The notes under the pieces were generated by a model. The model did not search any database. It worked only from the letters and a program-made list of their open reading frames with translations, and was not told the origin of the DNA. Made by a program: the position numbers and the translations under genes. Positions 17,594-26,303 of a stretch of DNA of 64,000 nucleotides are shown here, one piece after another. Position 1 is the stretch's first letter, and every line of letters starts with the position of its first letter. The DNA is from an uncultured Desulfobacterales bacterium (GTDB lineage: Bacteria > Desulfobacterota > Desulfobacteria > Desulfobacterales > SpSt-501): contig CALIUY010000001.1 of NCBI GenBank assembly GCA_938048455.1, positions 17,051 to 81,050 on the forward strand, given 5' to 3'.

Positions 17594-17815
17594 TCATGGG
17601 GTCTCCTGGGAATCCTCGGTCCACCAGCCCTTGCGGATGTGTCGCTCCCGCTCGGCCTCGGCCAGGCGCCGGAGCTTGCAGCCGGCGTCCCGGAGCACGC
17701 CGAAGAGAACGCCGCACCCGCGGTCTTCGCGGTCGTTTTCGCCGCGGTCCGCAAGCCGGATCATCTCCTCGGCGAGCCTAAGCGTGTCCACAATGTGACG
17801 ATTACAAGGCCTCAC
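17594..17815 (-). CDS. Conserved hypothetical protein upstream of desulfoferrodoxin
   Basis: 73-aa helical protein beginning [19 protein letters not shown], with a second conserved cysteine segment [17 protein letters not shown] and a basic C-terminus RHIRKGWW. I recall similar small proteins beside superoxide-reductase or rubrerythrin genes in anaerobes, without known function. The start is GTG at 17815. The ribosome site (GGGGAAGG) is only a few nucleotides away, so the exact start is uncertain. First gene of the leftward redox operon. Confidence 0.7.
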   Translation of the reverse strand: MRPCNRHIVDTLRLAEEMIRLADRGENDREDRGCGVLFGVLRDAGCKLRRLAEAERERHIRKGWWTEDSQETP

Positions 17816-18131
17816 GATCCTTCCCCCGTCTCCGGCGGGTAAACCGACGAGGACCTAAACAAAATTCGTGCCGGGAGGCGGACGAGGGTGCAGGACGGAA
17901 GGTTCTTTTCTTGATTTCGTTGGGTTGCTTCGACCAGCGTCGCTTCGGGACCCTCGTGCGTCTCGCCCGCGCGCCGAGGCGCGCGGGGAGGCACGGCCCG
18001 GGAGCCGAAACCCGAAGCCGTGCATATCACGGTAAAAAACGGATTGCAATCCCATCTCGGATGGAATTGCGAGACGCTGCTGTCCCGCGGGACGCGGCGA
18101 GGCGGGGCCGGGAGATTGCGGCGCTCTCTCT
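17816..18131. promoter_or_regulatory. Intergenic region with candidate promoter and 25-bp inverted repeat
   Basis: 316 bp without a gene. On the minus strand TTGCAA (18049-18044) and TATGCA (18026-18021) are 17 bp apart and could start the redox operon. An inverted repeat with 11-bp arms and one mismatch, GCAATCCCATC (18046-18056) and GATGGAATTGC (18060-18070), overlaps the -35 side. That is the right place for an operator. It does not match the TTGACC palindrome seen at 19665. Confidence 0.35.
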
Positions 18132-18914
18132 TCAGGGTCGGAGGGCGGGTTTGCGCTCGAGGATCTTTCCCCGCACGCTGATCACCATCTCGTCGAGCGC
18201 GATCTCCGCCCCCGAGCGCCGAAGCGCCTGCCTGACGATCTGCGGCAGTCCGCCGCAACAGGGAACCTCCATCGTGACGCAGGTGATGCGGCGGATTCCG
18301 GCTTCGCGGAAGATGCGGGTGAACTTCTCGAGGTAGGCCTCGCGGTCGTCGAACTTCGGGCAGCCGATCATGACGCTGCGCCCGCGCAGCAGCTCGCGGT
18401 GCAGCGAAGGGAAAGCGACCGGGACGCAATCGGCCATCACCAGCAGATCGGCCCCCCGGAGAAAGGGGGCGTCGGGGGGGACGAGATGGATCTGGACCGG
18501 CCAGTGGCTGAGGGCCGATTCCTCTCCGCCGGTACCGGCCGCCTCCAGGGCGCCCGGCACTGCGCCGGCGGGCGGATCGAACGCGCGCACCATGCGCCGC
18601 GAGGGGCAGCCCTCGCCCGCCAGCGGGAAGATCCGGCCTTCCGGCGCCTGCGGTGAGACGGCCGGGGGCCGGGCCGCAAGCCGCTTCTCGACCGCATGCT
18701 CGTCGAACTCCTCGGCCTCGCGTTCGACGAGCGTGAGGGCCCCCTGCGGGCATTCCCCGAGACAGGCTCCCAGGCCGTCACAGTAAATGTCGGCGACCAC
18801 GCGCGCCTTGCCGTCCACGATTTCGATCGCGCCCTCGGCACAGGCGGGGACACAGTTGCCGCAGCCGTCGCAGAGATTTTCGTCGATCTGGATGATTTTG
18901 CGGATGACCTTCAT
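18132..18914 (-). CDS. 2x[4Fe-4S] ferredoxin-domain protein
   Basis: 260-aa protein. Two N-terminal cluster motifs (CDGCGNCVPACAEG near 15-28 and the degenerate CDGLGACLGECPQG near 45-58) are followed by a ~190-aa cytoplasmic domain. That domain has conserved cysteines in GEGCPSRR, MADCVPVAF, GCPKFDD and EVPCCGGLPQI. Comparable proteins are common in sulfate reducers and Geobacter-like bacteria near hydrogenase-maturation or stress genes; their role is unresolved. It sits 6 bp after the HD-like gene, in the same leftward unit. Confidence 0.78.
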   Translation of the reverse strand: MKVIRKIIQIDENLCDGCGNCVPACAEGAIEIVDGKARVVADIYCDGLGACLGECPQGALTLVEREAEEFDEHAVEKRLAARPPAVSPQAPEGRIFPLAGEGCPSRRMVRAFDPPAGAVPGALEAAGTGGEESALSHWPVQIHLVPPDAPFLRGADLLVMADCVPVAFPSLHRELLRGRSVMIGCPKFDDREAYLEKFTRIFREAGIRRITCVTMEVPCCGGLPQIVRQALRRSGAEIALDEMVISVRGKILERKPALRP

Positions 18915-18920
18915 GAATCT

Positions 18921-19595
18921 TCACCTCACAGGTTCCGAGCCGGATTTTTCCTCGACCGCGTTGCGGCCGGCGACGGTGAGCAGCGCCTCGCGCCGAACGC
19001 CCTCCGTCCCTTTTTCGCCGGCAATTCCCGGAGCCTCGAGCCGCCAGGCGTCGTGGAGCACCCGCCATTCGAGGGGATCGCCGGGGCCGGCGGACGCAAA
19101 CCGGGCCACCGCCTCTGCCGCCGCGGCGGCGAGCGCGGGATCGACCCCCAGCTCCCCGAGCAGGCCGCGCACCTCGGCCGCCGGGTCCTCGCCGCCGATC
19201 TCATGGAGCAACGCGGCACACAGGACCACCGCCAGGTCGGCCCGCTCCGCGCGGCCGAGGCGCTCGGCCCGGCGCACCACCCGGCCCGCGCGGCCGATAC
19301 GGCCGAAGTCCTTGCCGTAGCGCCGTTTCATCGCCGCGGCGACCCGCTCCCGCAGAAGCTCGTTGCGCCGCTCGATCAGCCCTTCGGGCAGGCCGCCGAG
19401 GCACTGGGCCGCATGCGGGCACCAGGCGGCACAGCCGAAATCCAGCCTCGGGTTCACGAAACGCAAGCCGCAGCCGCCGCAGGTCCGCGCCGGGTCGTCC
19501 TTGAAGAACTCGACCGGACGGCCGCAACGCGGGCAGTCCACCTCGAAGATGGAACCCGGCTTCCAGTATTGCATGTCCTGTCCCGGGCAGCGCAT
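18921..19595 (-). CDS. Zinc-ribbon plus degenerate HD-domain protein
   Basis: 224-aa protein. Residues 1-65 hold cysteine knuckles (CPRCG, CGGCG, then CAAWCPHAAQC) typical of a family annotated as phosphohydrolase with CPGQDM at the N-terminus. The rest is helical and contains AALLHEIGG, where family members have H-D. The catalytic Asp is Glu here and the domain is shortened, so hydrolase activity is doubtful. It is the gene nearest to the palindrome at 19665-19682 and is divergent from the Crp/Fnr regulator. Confidence 0.7.
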   Translation of the reverse strand: MRCPGQDMQYWKPGSIFEVDCPRCGRPVEFFKDDPARTCGGCGLRFVNPRLDFGCAAWCPHAAQCLGGLPEGLIERRNELLRERVAAAMKRRYGKDFGRIGRAGRVVRRAERLGRAERADLAVVLCAALLHEIGGEDPAAEVRGLLGELGVDPALAAAAAEAVARFASAGPGDPLEWRVLHDAWRLEAPGIAGEKGTEGVRREALLTVAGRNAVEEKSGSEPVR

Positions 19596-19664
19596 GGGAG
19601 CGTCTCCTCGAACGGGGGGAGGAGGATTTCGGTCGCCATCCTACCCGCAGGGGTCGCAGGATGT

Positions 19665-19682
19665 CCTTGACCTGGGTCAAGG
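19665..19682. promoter_or_regulatory. Perfect 18-bp palindrome, HcpR/Fnr-type operator
   Basis: CCTTGACC-TG-GGTCAAGG, with perfect 8-bp arms, lies between the Crp/Fnr-family gene and the divergent HD-like gene. It contains TTGACC-N2-GGTCAA, which I recall as the consensus described for HcpR, the nitrosative-stress regulator of sulfate reducers. The left arm coincides with the -35 box of the regulator promoter, implying autoregulation. Confidence 0.75.
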
Positions 19683-19695
19683 GTTGGGTTTTGAT
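19667..19695 (+). promoter_or_regulatory. Candidate promoter of the Crp/Fnr regulator
   Basis: TTGACC (19667-19672) and TTTGAT (19690-19695) are separated by 17 bp. Transcription would start near 19702, about 36 nt before the TTG start. The -35 box is the left half of the palindrome, so a bound regulator would block it. Confidence 0.5.
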
Positions 19696-19737
19696 GGGCT
19701 CCGCACCTCGATCCCTTTACCGTTCGGAGACCCCGGC

Positions 19738-20427
19738 TTGGAAAAAACCCTCCTCGCCCTCAGCCGGATCCCTCTCTTCCACGGCCTGAGCCGGGAGGAG
19801 CTTCTGCGTTTCCACGCGATCGGCCAGGAGAAAAGTTTCGCTCGCGGCGAGTGGATCTTCAGCGACGGAGACGAGGGGGAGGGCTTCTTCGTCATCCTGG
19901 AGGGCGGGGTCAAAATCTTCAAGCTCTCCCCCGCCGGAAAAGAGCAGATCCTGCATCTCTTCGGACCGGGGGACTCCTTCGGCGAGGTGGCCGTCTTCGA
20001 GGGCGGCTCGTTTCCGGCCAACGCGCAGACCCTGCAGAAAACCCGCGTCGTCTTCTTTCCGCGCACGGCCTTCCGCGCGCTGCTTCGCCGCCACCCCGAC
20101 CTCGCGCTCAAGCTCCTCGCCGATCTTTCGCGCAAGCTGCGCGAATTCACGCTGCAGATCGAAAGCCTCGCTTTGAAGGAGATCCCCTCGCGGCTCGCCT
20201 CCTACCTTCTCTATCTCGCCCGCGAACAGGCGGGAAACGGCAAAGAGGTGACGCTCGGCATCTCCAAGGGGGAGCTCGCGCGCCTTCTGGGGACGATCCC
20301 CGAAACCCTCTCGCGCATCTTCGGCCGGCTTTCGGGCCAGGGACTGATCCGGGTCACGGGCCGCCGCATCGCGCTTCTCGACCCCGTCGGGTTGGAGGCC
20401 CTGGCCCGCGAGGGGAAAGCCCCCTGA
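19738..20427 (+). CDS. Crp/Fnr family transcriptional regulator (HcpR-like candidate)
   Basis: 229-aa regulator. The N-terminal cyclic-nucleotide-binding-type beta barrel (GEGFFVILEGGVKIF, FGEVAVFEGG) is followed by a dimerisation helix and a C-terminal winged helix with ISKGELARLLGTIPETLSRIFG. No N-terminal cysteine cluster is present, so it is not an oxygen-sensing Fnr; heme or small-molecule sensing is possible. The TTG at 19738 has GGAG 8 nt upstream and fits the domain start; no in-frame ATG is nearer. It faces the redox cluster across a TTGACC palindrome. Confidence 0.85.
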   Translation: MEKTLLALSRIPLFHGLSREELLRFHAIGQEKSFARGEWIFSDGDEGEGFFVILEGGVKIFKLSPAGKEQILHLFGPGDSFGEVAVFEGGSFPANAQTLQKTRVVFFPRTAFRALLRRHPDLALKLLADLSRKLREFTLQIESLALKEIPSRLASYLLYLAREQAGNGKEVTLGISKGELARLLGTIPETLSRIFGRLSGQGLIRVTGRRIALLDPVGLEALAREGKAP

Positions 20428-20451
20428 CCCATCGCCGGCGGCGGGCCGGCC

Positions 20452-21357
20452 TCATTCGAGCGCCTGCGAGCCCACGGCGAGCACCGGGCAAGGAGCGCGG
20501 CGCACCACGCGGTCGGTCGTCGATCCGAGCAAAAGCGACTTGACCAGGCCGTGCCCGCGGACGCCGATCACGATCATGTCCATCTCGTGGGCCACGGCGT
20601 AGGCGACGAGCTCCTCGTAGGGCTGGCCGCGCAGCACGGTCACCCGCGGCGTGCACCACAGGCGGGCCTCTTGCGGCACCAGCGCCTCGAGTTTTTCCTT
20701 GACCACGTCCACCTGCAAGAGGTCCTGCGTCTGCTCGGAGGGGGTGAGAAATTCCGGGTAGACGGGCGGCTCCATGACGTGCAGCATGTGCACCTCGGCC
20801 TCGAATTCCTGGGCGAGGCTCAGGCCGTAGCGCAGGGCGTTTTCGGAATCGGCGGAAAAGTCGATCCCGACGAGAAGCCGCTGGAGGCGGATCCCGCCGC
20901 GCTCGGGGTCGATGAGGCCCTCGGGGGGGCTCTGCACGGCGAGCACGGGGCAGGAAAGCGTGCGGATCAGCCGCTGGGTCACCGAGCCGAGGATCAGCCG
21001 CTTCAATCCCGAGTGCCCGCGGGTCGCAGCAATGACGAGGTCGAGATCTTTTTCCTCGACGAGCCGCGCGATCTCGCTTGCGGGGTGGCCGAAGCGGATC
21101 ACCGGCTCCCAGGCGACGTCCCGAAGGCCCGGCGTCCTTTGCAAAAGCTCCCGGGCCTGGCGCTCGATCCGCTCCTGCTGGCCGACCGGATCGAGCTGGA
21201 ACTCCCCGTAGATCGCCACGGCGGAGAGATCGACGACATGGACGACGAAGAGCTTGGCGCCGAACTCCCGCGCGATCGCCACCCCGTAAGGGATCGTGCG
21301 GTTGGCGTGTTCGGAGAAATCGGTCGCACAGAGGATGTTTTGGAAATGCACGCGCAT
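20452..21357 (-). CDS. Tandem universal stress protein
   Basis: 301-aa cytosolic protein made of two UspA domains (about 4-150 and 155-300). Each has the ATP-binding loop G-x2-G-x9-G-S/T: RGHSGLKRLILGSVTQ and RGHGLVKSLLLGSTTD. Such proteins bind ATP and act in stress survival, often under CRP/FNR-type control. ATG 21357 is supported by GGAGGTGG just upstream. It is convergent with the Crp/Fnr gene. Confidence 0.9.
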   Translation of the reverse strand: MRVHFQNILCATDFSEHANRTIPYGVAIAREFGAKLFVVHVVDLSAVAIYGEFQLDPVGQQERIERQARELLQRTPGLRDVAWEPVIRFGHPASEIARLVEEKDLDLVIAATRGHSGLKRLILGSVTQRLIRTLSCPVLAVQSPPEGLIDPERGGIRLQRLLVGIDFSADSENALRYGLSLAQEFEAEVHMLHVMEPPVYPEFLTPSEQTQDLLQVDVVKEKLEALVPQEARLWCTPRVTVLRGQPYEELVAYAVAHEMDMIVIGVRGHGLVKSLLLGSTTDRVVRRAPCPVLAVGSQALE

Positions 21358-21407
21358 CGGTCCACCTCCTCCCTTTCCGCCTGCAGACACTGCCGCCGGA
21401 TCCCGGC

Positions 21408-22847
21408 CTACCCCTTGATGACCGCCAGCGGGACGAGCCGGGCGACCCGCCGGGCGATCCCCGCGCCGTGGACGATGTCGACCACGCGGTCGACATCCTT
21501 GTACGCCGCGGGAGCCTCCTCGGCAAGCCCGGCCAGGCTGCCGGCGCGGACCCGGATGCCGTTCTCCTCCAGCGCGCGCCGGAGACCCGCTCCCTGGACG
21601 TTGCGCTTGGCCTGGTGGCGGCTGAGCATCCGACCGGCGCCGTGGCAGCTCGAGCCGAAGGTCTGGCGCATGGCCTCGGCGGTGCCGACGAGCACCCAGC
21701 TCGAAGTGCCCATCGAACCCGGAACCAGCACCGGCTGTCCCAGGTCGCGGAAGGCGGCAGGCAGTTCAGGGGCGCCGGGTCCGAAGGCCCGCGTGGCCCC
21801 CTTGCGGTGCACGCACAGGGTCCGCCGGCGTCCTTCGATCTCGTGCGTTTCCATCTTGGCGATGTTGTGGGCGATATCGTAGAGCTGGAAAAGTTGGAAC
21901 GGGATCCCTGCCGGTCCGAGCACGCGCTCGAAGCTGCCGCGGATGCGGTGCGCCAACACCTGCCGGTTGGCGAAGGCATAGTTGGCCGCCGCTTTCATGG
22001 CCGCCAGGTAGGCCCGGCCCTCGGGGCTCTCCACCGGCGCGCAAACGAGCTCCCGGTCCGGCAAGCGGTAGCCGTAGGCGCGGGCGGCCTGCTGCAGCCG
22101 GTTCACCGCGTCGGTACACACCTGGTGCCCCAGGCCCCGCGAGCCGCAGTGGATCTGGACCACGATCTGATCGGGGAAGAGACCGAAGCGGCGGGCGAGG
22201 GCCTCGTCCTCGATCCGCTCGACGCGATCGACCTCGATGAAGTGGTTGCCCGCCCCGAGTGTGCCCATCTGGTCCCGGCCCCGGGAGCGGGCGCGGTCGC
22301 TCACCTCGCCGGGATCGGCTCCCTCGAGGCATCCGCCCTCCTCGGTGTGCTCGAGATCCTCCGCGGAGCCCAACCCGCGGCGCACGGCCCAGCGGGCGCC
22401 CTCCCCCATCACCCGGTCGAGTTCGGCCCCGGAAAGCCGCAGATCTCCGCCGCGGCCGACTCCGCTCGGGCAGTCGCTGAAGAGGGCGGAAGCGAGCGCC
22501 TCGAGGTGGTCCGAAACCTCCCGCGCCGTCATGCGCCCGGCGAGCAGGCGGACCCCGCAGTTGATATCGTAGCCGACCCCGCCGGGGGAAATCACGCCCT
22601 CGGGCGGCTCGGTCGCCACGACCCCGCCGATCGGAAACCCGTATCCCTGGTGCATGTCGGGCATCGCGAGCACGTGTCCGACGACGCCGGGCAGCGTGGC
22701 CGTGTTGATCAGCTGTTCGAGACTGCGGTCGGCCCGCGCCGCCGCGGCGAGGGCCTCGTCGGCATAAAAGCGTGCGGGAACGCGCATGTCGGCGCGGTGG
22801 CTCCGGGGGATCTCGAAGAGAAAGGGGGCGATCTGCCGGATCTCCAT
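21408..22847 (-). CDS. rtcB: tRNA-splicing/RNA repair ligase RtcB
   Basis: 479-aa GTP- and Mn2+-dependent RNA ligase joining 2',3'-cyclic phosphate ends to 5'-OH ends. Metal ligands are visible in [25 protein letters not shown] and [12 protein letters not shown], and the guanylylated histidine in [14 protein letters not shown]. The protein has the usual bacterial length. It follows the archease gene by 34 bp, the standard activating partner. No adjacent sigma-54 activator RtcR was found, so control differs from E. coli. Confidence 0.95.
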   Translation of the reverse strand: MEIRQIAPFLFEIPRSHRADMRVPARFYADEALAAAARADRSLEQLINTATLPGVVGHVLAMPDMHQGYGFPIGGVVATEPPEGVISPGGVGYDINCGVRLLAGRMTAREVSDHLEALASALFSDCPSGVGRGGDLRLSGAELDRVMGEGARWAVRRGLGSAEDLEHTEEGGCLEGADPGEVSDRARSRGRDQMGTLGAGNHFIEVDRVERIEDEALARRFGLFPDQIVVQIHCGSRGLGHQVCTDAVNRLQQAARAYGYRLPDRELVCAPVESPEGRAYLAAMKAAANYAFANRQVLAHRIRGSFERVLGPAGIPFQLFQLYDIAHNIAKMETHEIEGRRRTLCVHRKGATRAFGPGAPELPAAFRDLGQPVLVPGSMGTSSWVLVGTAEAMRQTFGSSCHGAGRMLSRHQAKRNVQGAGLRRALEENGIRVRAGSLAGLAEEAPAAYKDVDRVVDIVHGAGIARRVARLVPLAVIKG

Positions 22848-22881
22848 GGTCTGGGCTCCCTTCCGCCCGGCGTTCCGGGCC

Positions 22882-23313
22882 TCAGACGTCGAAAACGATC
22901 GTCGCCGAATATTGTCCGCCTTCGCGGCGGATGGCGAGGTTGTGGTAGGTGACGGCCTTGACGGCCTTTTCCATTTCCGCCGCCTTCCGACCGAACCCCA
23001 CGGCCGAAAGCGCCGTCGGCGAAAAACGCTCGAATTCGAAGCGCTCGAAGCCGAGGGATTCGGTTTCCGCGAAATAGGCGAGTTCGCTCAGCCAGGAAAC
23101 GAGCAGGCTCTCGGGGTCGATGGCTTCGAGGTCGATGCGCCGGGTTTGCCTCTCCCCCCGGGGCTCGGGGCGGAAACCGAGGAGGCGGTTCATGCCGCAG
23201 GCGGCATTCCGGAAGAGTTCCTCGAGACTGCGCCCGCGGACGACCAGGGCCCGGTCGGCGGTGTGATCCACCTCCTCGAAAGCGGGCGGTCGGCTCCGTC
23301 CGGGCGGCGACAT
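22882..23313 (-). CDS. Archease, RtcB activator
   Basis: 143-aa archease that speeds RtcB guanylylation and multiple turnover. The start region [16 protein letters not shown] and the ending [21 protein letters not shown] are characteristic, including the metal-binding aspartates. ATG 23313 has GGAG 9 nt upstream. It is the first gene of the archease-rtcB operon. Confidence 0.92.
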   Translation of the reverse strand: MSPPGRSRPPAFEEVDHTADRALVVRGRSLEELFRNAACGMNRLLGFRPEPRGERQTRRIDLEAIDPESLLVSWLSELAYFAETESLGFERFEFERFSPTALSAVGFGRKAAEMEKAVKAVTYHNLAIRREGGQYSATIVFDV

Positions 23314-23381
23314 GATCGGCTCTCCGGTGATGAGGGGTTTGGATCTTGCGACAGGCGGAAAAAGCCGCTACGTTTTTCCTG

Positions 23382-23409
23382 ACCGTAAGGTCGGGAAGCT
23401 TTTTGTCAA
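23382..23409 (-). promoter_or_regulatory. Candidate promoter of archease-rtcB
   Basis: Minus strand TTGACA (23409-23404, perfect -35) and TACGGT (23387-23382) are spaced 16 bp. The -10 region overlaps a tight GACC-GTAA-GGTC hairpin that could modulate the start. Confidence 0.5.
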
Positions 23410-23484
23410 GAAAACCGAAACCTTCGCAAAGGCTCCGGAGGCGGGCAAAACGCTTCGTCGCCACCGATTCAAGGAGCAAGCGCC

Positions 23485-24516
23485 ATGAAAGCCGTCTACT
23501 TCGAAACCCACGGGGAAAGCGAGGTTCTGCGCTACGGCGAGGTGCCCGAGCCGCAGGCGGGACCGGGCGAGGTGGTGGTCCGGGTCCGGGCCTGCGCCTT
23601 GAACTACCTCGACATCTGGGTGCGCCGCGGTTGGCCGGGGTTGAAGCTGTCGCTGCCCCACTGGTGCGGCGCGGACGTCGCCGGCGAGGTGGCCGCGACC
23701 GGCCCCGGCGTTGAAGGCTGGCCGGTCGGGACCCGCGTGGTCGTCGACCCGGGGATCAGCTTGACCGAAGACGAGTTCACCCGCCGCGGGGAGGATTCGC
23801 TCAGCCCGGGCTACCACATTTTGGGGGAGCATCGCCGGGGCGGGGCCGCGGAGTTCGTCGCCGTTCCTGCACGCAACCTGCACCGGCTGCCCGAGGGCGT
23901 AGGCTATGCCGAGGCCGCAGCCCCGTTGCTCGTCGGCCTGACTGCCTGGCGCATGCTGATCCACCGCGCCGCCCTGCGCCCGGCCGAGACCGTCCTCGTC
24001 GTCGGCGCGGGCGGCGGGGTGAACACGATGGCCATTCAAATCGCGCGTCTCGCCGGCGCGCGGGTCTTCGTGGTCGCGGGATCGGCCGACAAAGCGGAAG
24101 CCGCGCGCGGGCTCGGAGCCGAGGAGGTGTTCGACCGCACGCAGGGGGATTGGGTGCGGGAGCTGCTCGCGCGGACGGAGAAGCGCGGCGTGGACGTGGT
24201 CGTCGACAACGTGGGCCGAGCGACGCTCGCCTCGAGTCTCAAGGCCGTGGCCCGCGGCGGCCGGATCGTCATCGTCGGCAACACGAGCGGGCCGCTGACC
24301 GAAATCGACCTGCGCTTTCTTTTCGCCAAGCAGGTGAGCCTGATCGGCAGCACCATGGGCAGCCACCAGGATTTCCGCGTCGTGACCGCGCTGCTGTGGA
24401 GCGGAAAGCTCCGTCCGGTGATCGACCGCACCTTTCCCTTGCGCGAGGGGGTCGCGGCCTATCGCCACCTGGAGGAGGGCAGGCACTTCGGAAAGATTCT
24501 CCTGCGGCCCGACTGA
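23485..24516 (+). CDS. Medium-chain dehydrogenase/quinone oxidoreductase-like protein
   Basis: 343-aa MDR-superfamily oxidoreductase. It has the GroES-like N-terminal domain (HWCGADVAGEV) and a Rossmann domain with GAGGGVNTMAIQIA. The four-cysteine structural zinc lobe of alcohol dehydrogenases is absent, so a zinc-independent quinone or enone reductase is more likely than a true alcohol dehydrogenase. AAGGAG lies 8 nt before the ATG. It is convergent with the acyl-CoA dehydrogenase; substrate unknown. Confidence 0.85.
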   Translation: MKAVYFETHGESEVLRYGEVPEPQAGPGEVVVRVRACALNYLDIWVRRGWPGLKLSLPHWCGADVAGEVAATGPGVEGWPVGTRVVVDPGISLTEDEFTRRGEDSLSPGYHILGEHRRGGAAEFVAVPARNLHRLPEGVGYAEAAAPLLVGLTAWRMLIHRAALRPAETVLVVGAGGGVNTMAIQIARLAGARVFVVAGSADKAEAARGLGAEEVFDRTQGDWVRELLARTEKRGVDVVVDNVGRATLASSLKAVARGGRIVIVGNTSGPLTEIDLRFLFAKQVSLIGSTMGSHQDFRVVTALLWSGKLRPVIDRTFPLREGVAAYRHLEEGRHFGKILLRPD

Positions 24517-24537
24517 AGCCTGGGGCGGAAAGGCCCC

Positions 24538-25689
24538 TCAATCCCCGCGGCGCGCGAGCGCCTCGCGGAAGATCACCCATTTCTGCACGTCCTGAGTCCC
24601 CTCTCCGAGGGAGGCGGCCCAAGCGTCGAGCGGGAAAGGGTGGATCGGGTGGTTCCGCAGGAGAGAAGCCGCCCCGAAGAGATCCGCCGCCCACTGCGTC
24701 ACGCGCCGCGCCGCGTCGACCGCCAGGTATTTCGCCGTCGCCGCCGCCGCCCGCGGCTCGCTTCCCCGGTCCGCCTCCCAGGCGGCGCGCCACACCATCC
24801 ACCGCGCCGCCTCCAGGCGGGCATGCAGGTCGGCGGCCTCGAAGGCCTTGGCTTGAAATTCGAGCAGCGGGCGACCGAAGGCGCGGCGCCGACCGCCGTG
24901 AGCCAGGGCGAGATCGAAGGCCCCCTGCGCCGTGCCCACGGCGAGAGCGGCGATCGGCACCCGCGAGGCGGTGAAGACCCGGAGCACCTGCGCCAGGCCG
25001 CGGCCGCGTTGCCCGAGCAGGTGGTTCGCCGGGACGGGCACGCCGTCAAACTCGAGACGGGTCAGGTCCGAGGGCGACCAGGCCGCCTTGGTGAGCGGCA
25101 GGCGGCGGATGCCCGGCGTGTTCAGCTCCACGAGGAACATGGAAATCCTTTGCCGGCGCGGGGCCGCAGGATCGGTGACCGCCGTCACGACCGCCAGATC
25201 GGCGAGCGCACCGTTGGTCACGTAAGCTTTGGCGCCCGAAAGGCGGAAGCCCCCGCCGTCCGGCTCCGCCGCGAGACGGATCGCCGCAGCGTCGCTTCCG
25301 GCGTGTGCCTCGGTGTTCGCCAGACAAAGGATAGCCCGCCCCGCGGCCGCCTCCGGACCGTAGCGCTCCAGAAGCGCGGGAGACCCGAAACGCCACAACG
25401 CCGTAAGCCCGAGGTCCGCATGGGCGAGGGCCGCGATCGCCGCGCCGGCGGCGACCCGCGCGAACTCCTCGAAGAGCAACGTCTCGCGCAGCACCCCTCG
25501 GTGGACGAGCCGCCCCCCCTCTAAGGCGAACCCGTAAGCGCCCGCATCGCCCAGGTCGGTGAAGAAACGGCGATCGAGGAAACCCTCCGCCCGTCGGGCC
25601 GCAAGGGCTGGGGCGAAAGCGCTTCCGGTCAGGAAGCGGCGGAAACGGTCGCGCTCGGCGACCAGCGCTTCAGGCAAAGCGAAATCCAC
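24538..25689 (-). CDS. Acyl-CoA dehydrogenase family protein
   Basis: 383-aa FAD enzyme catalysing alpha,beta-dehydrogenation of an acyl-CoA. N-terminal helical domain, beta domain with NTEAHAGSDAAAIRL and GAKAYVTNGA, and C-terminal helices with RRRAFGRPLLEFQ. The GEGTQDVQKWVI segment near residue 365 has the glutamate where SCAD/MCAD place the catalytic base. No electron-transfer flavoprotein genes are nearby, so the acceptor and substrate are not defined here. Confidence 0.88.
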   Translation of the reverse strand: MDFALPEALVAERDRFRRFLTGSAFAPALAARRAEGFLDRRFFTDLGDAGAYGFALEGGRLVHRGVLRETLLFEEFARVAAGAAIAALAHADLGLTALWRFGSPALLERYGPEAAAGRAILCLANTEAHAGSDAAAIRLAAEPDGGGFRLSGAKAYVTNGALADLAVVTAVTDPAAPRRQRISMFLVELNTPGIRRLPLTKAAWSPSDLTRLEFDGVPVPANHLLGQRGRGLAQVLRVFTASRVPIAALAVGTAQGAFDLALAHGGRRRAFGRPLLEFQAKAFEAADLHARLEAARWMVWRAAWEADRGSEPRAAAATAKYLAVDAARRVTQWAADLFGAASLLRNHPIHPFPLDAWAASLGEGTQDVQKWVIFREALARRGD

Positions 25690-25852
25690 GATTTTTCCTT
25701 TGCGGCCGGCCTCAGGCGCTCTTTTGAATCCGGATCCGGGGCCTCGGGTTCCGGCCGAACGGCAGCCTTCCCGACCGGCTCCGGGTCCCCTCTAAACCAA
25801 CGGCGCTGAAAAGACAAGATTTGATGAACGACGTTCCGCGACTAGAGAAACC

Positions 25853-25881
25853 TTGAACTCCGCGCCGAGCTGGGCTAATCT
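25853..25881 (+). promoter_or_regulatory. Candidate promoter of the khpA leader
   Basis: TTGAAC (25853-25858) and TAATCT (25876-25881) with a 17-bp spacer. Transcription would begin near 25888, exactly where the first leader hairpin starts. The rest of the 25690-25852 gap shows nothing else. Confidence 0.45.
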
Positions 25882-25888
25882 GCCCGCT

Positions 25889-25927
25889 GCCGGCCTGTGC
25901 GGCCGGCGAGGAGGGCGGAGTCCCTCC
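25889..25927 (+). promoter_or_regulatory. Structured 5' leader of khpA with two GC hairpins
   Basis: Within a ~110-nt leader, GCCGGCC/GGCCGGC (25889-25907, 5-nt loop) and GGAGGG/CCCTCC (25910-25927, 6-nt loop) form consecutive perfect stems. More GC palindromes follow to about 25965. It matches no riboswitch class that I recognise. The downstream gene encodes an RNA-binding KH protein, so autogenous control is conceivable. Confidence 0.4.
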
Positions 25928-26000
25928 GAAAGGCGTCGGCCGCGCCGGCCGGCATCCGGCGACCTGCGGAACGGAAGCGCTTACGGAAGGGGGAGACGCC

Positions 26001-26231
26001 ATGAAAGAGCTGATCGAGTATATCGCCAAGGCCCTGGTCGACCATCCGGAACAGGTGAGCGTGCATGTCCTCGAAGGCAGCCAGGCGACCGTTCTCGAGC
26101 TGAGCGTCGCCAAGACGGATCTCGGCAAGGTCATCGGCAAGCAGGGAAGAACCGCCAAGGCCATCCGCACCATCCTCGGAGCCGCGGCCGCTAAAGAAAA
26201 AAAACGCGCCGTCCTGGAAATCGTGGAGTAA
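26001..26231 (+). CDS. khpA: KH-domain RNA-binding protein KhpA
   Basis: 76-aa protein consisting of one KH domain with the RNA-binding GxxG loop in [18 protein letters not shown]. KhpA works with KhpB/EloR in some bacteria as a global RNA chaperone and binds mRNAs and small RNAs. It normally lies beside rpsP and ffh; here it is alone with a long hairpin-rich leader. The AGGGGGAG ribosome site is strong. Confidence 0.9.
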   Translation: MKELIEYIAKALVDHPEQVSVHVLEGSQATVLELSVAKTDLGKVIGKQGRTAKAIRTILGAAAAKEKKRAVLEIVE

Positions 26232-26303
26232 CAGAGACCCCGTTCGCTCTCCTTCGCGCCCTCGCCGCGGCAAGGCTCTCCCCGTCGCTTTCCGCTCGCT
26301 CCC

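Noticed and set aside
24538..25689. Acyl-CoA dehydrogenase lacking its catalytic glutamate
   Set aside because: At first the usual YEGT was not found, but GEGT at the aligned position keeps the glutamate.
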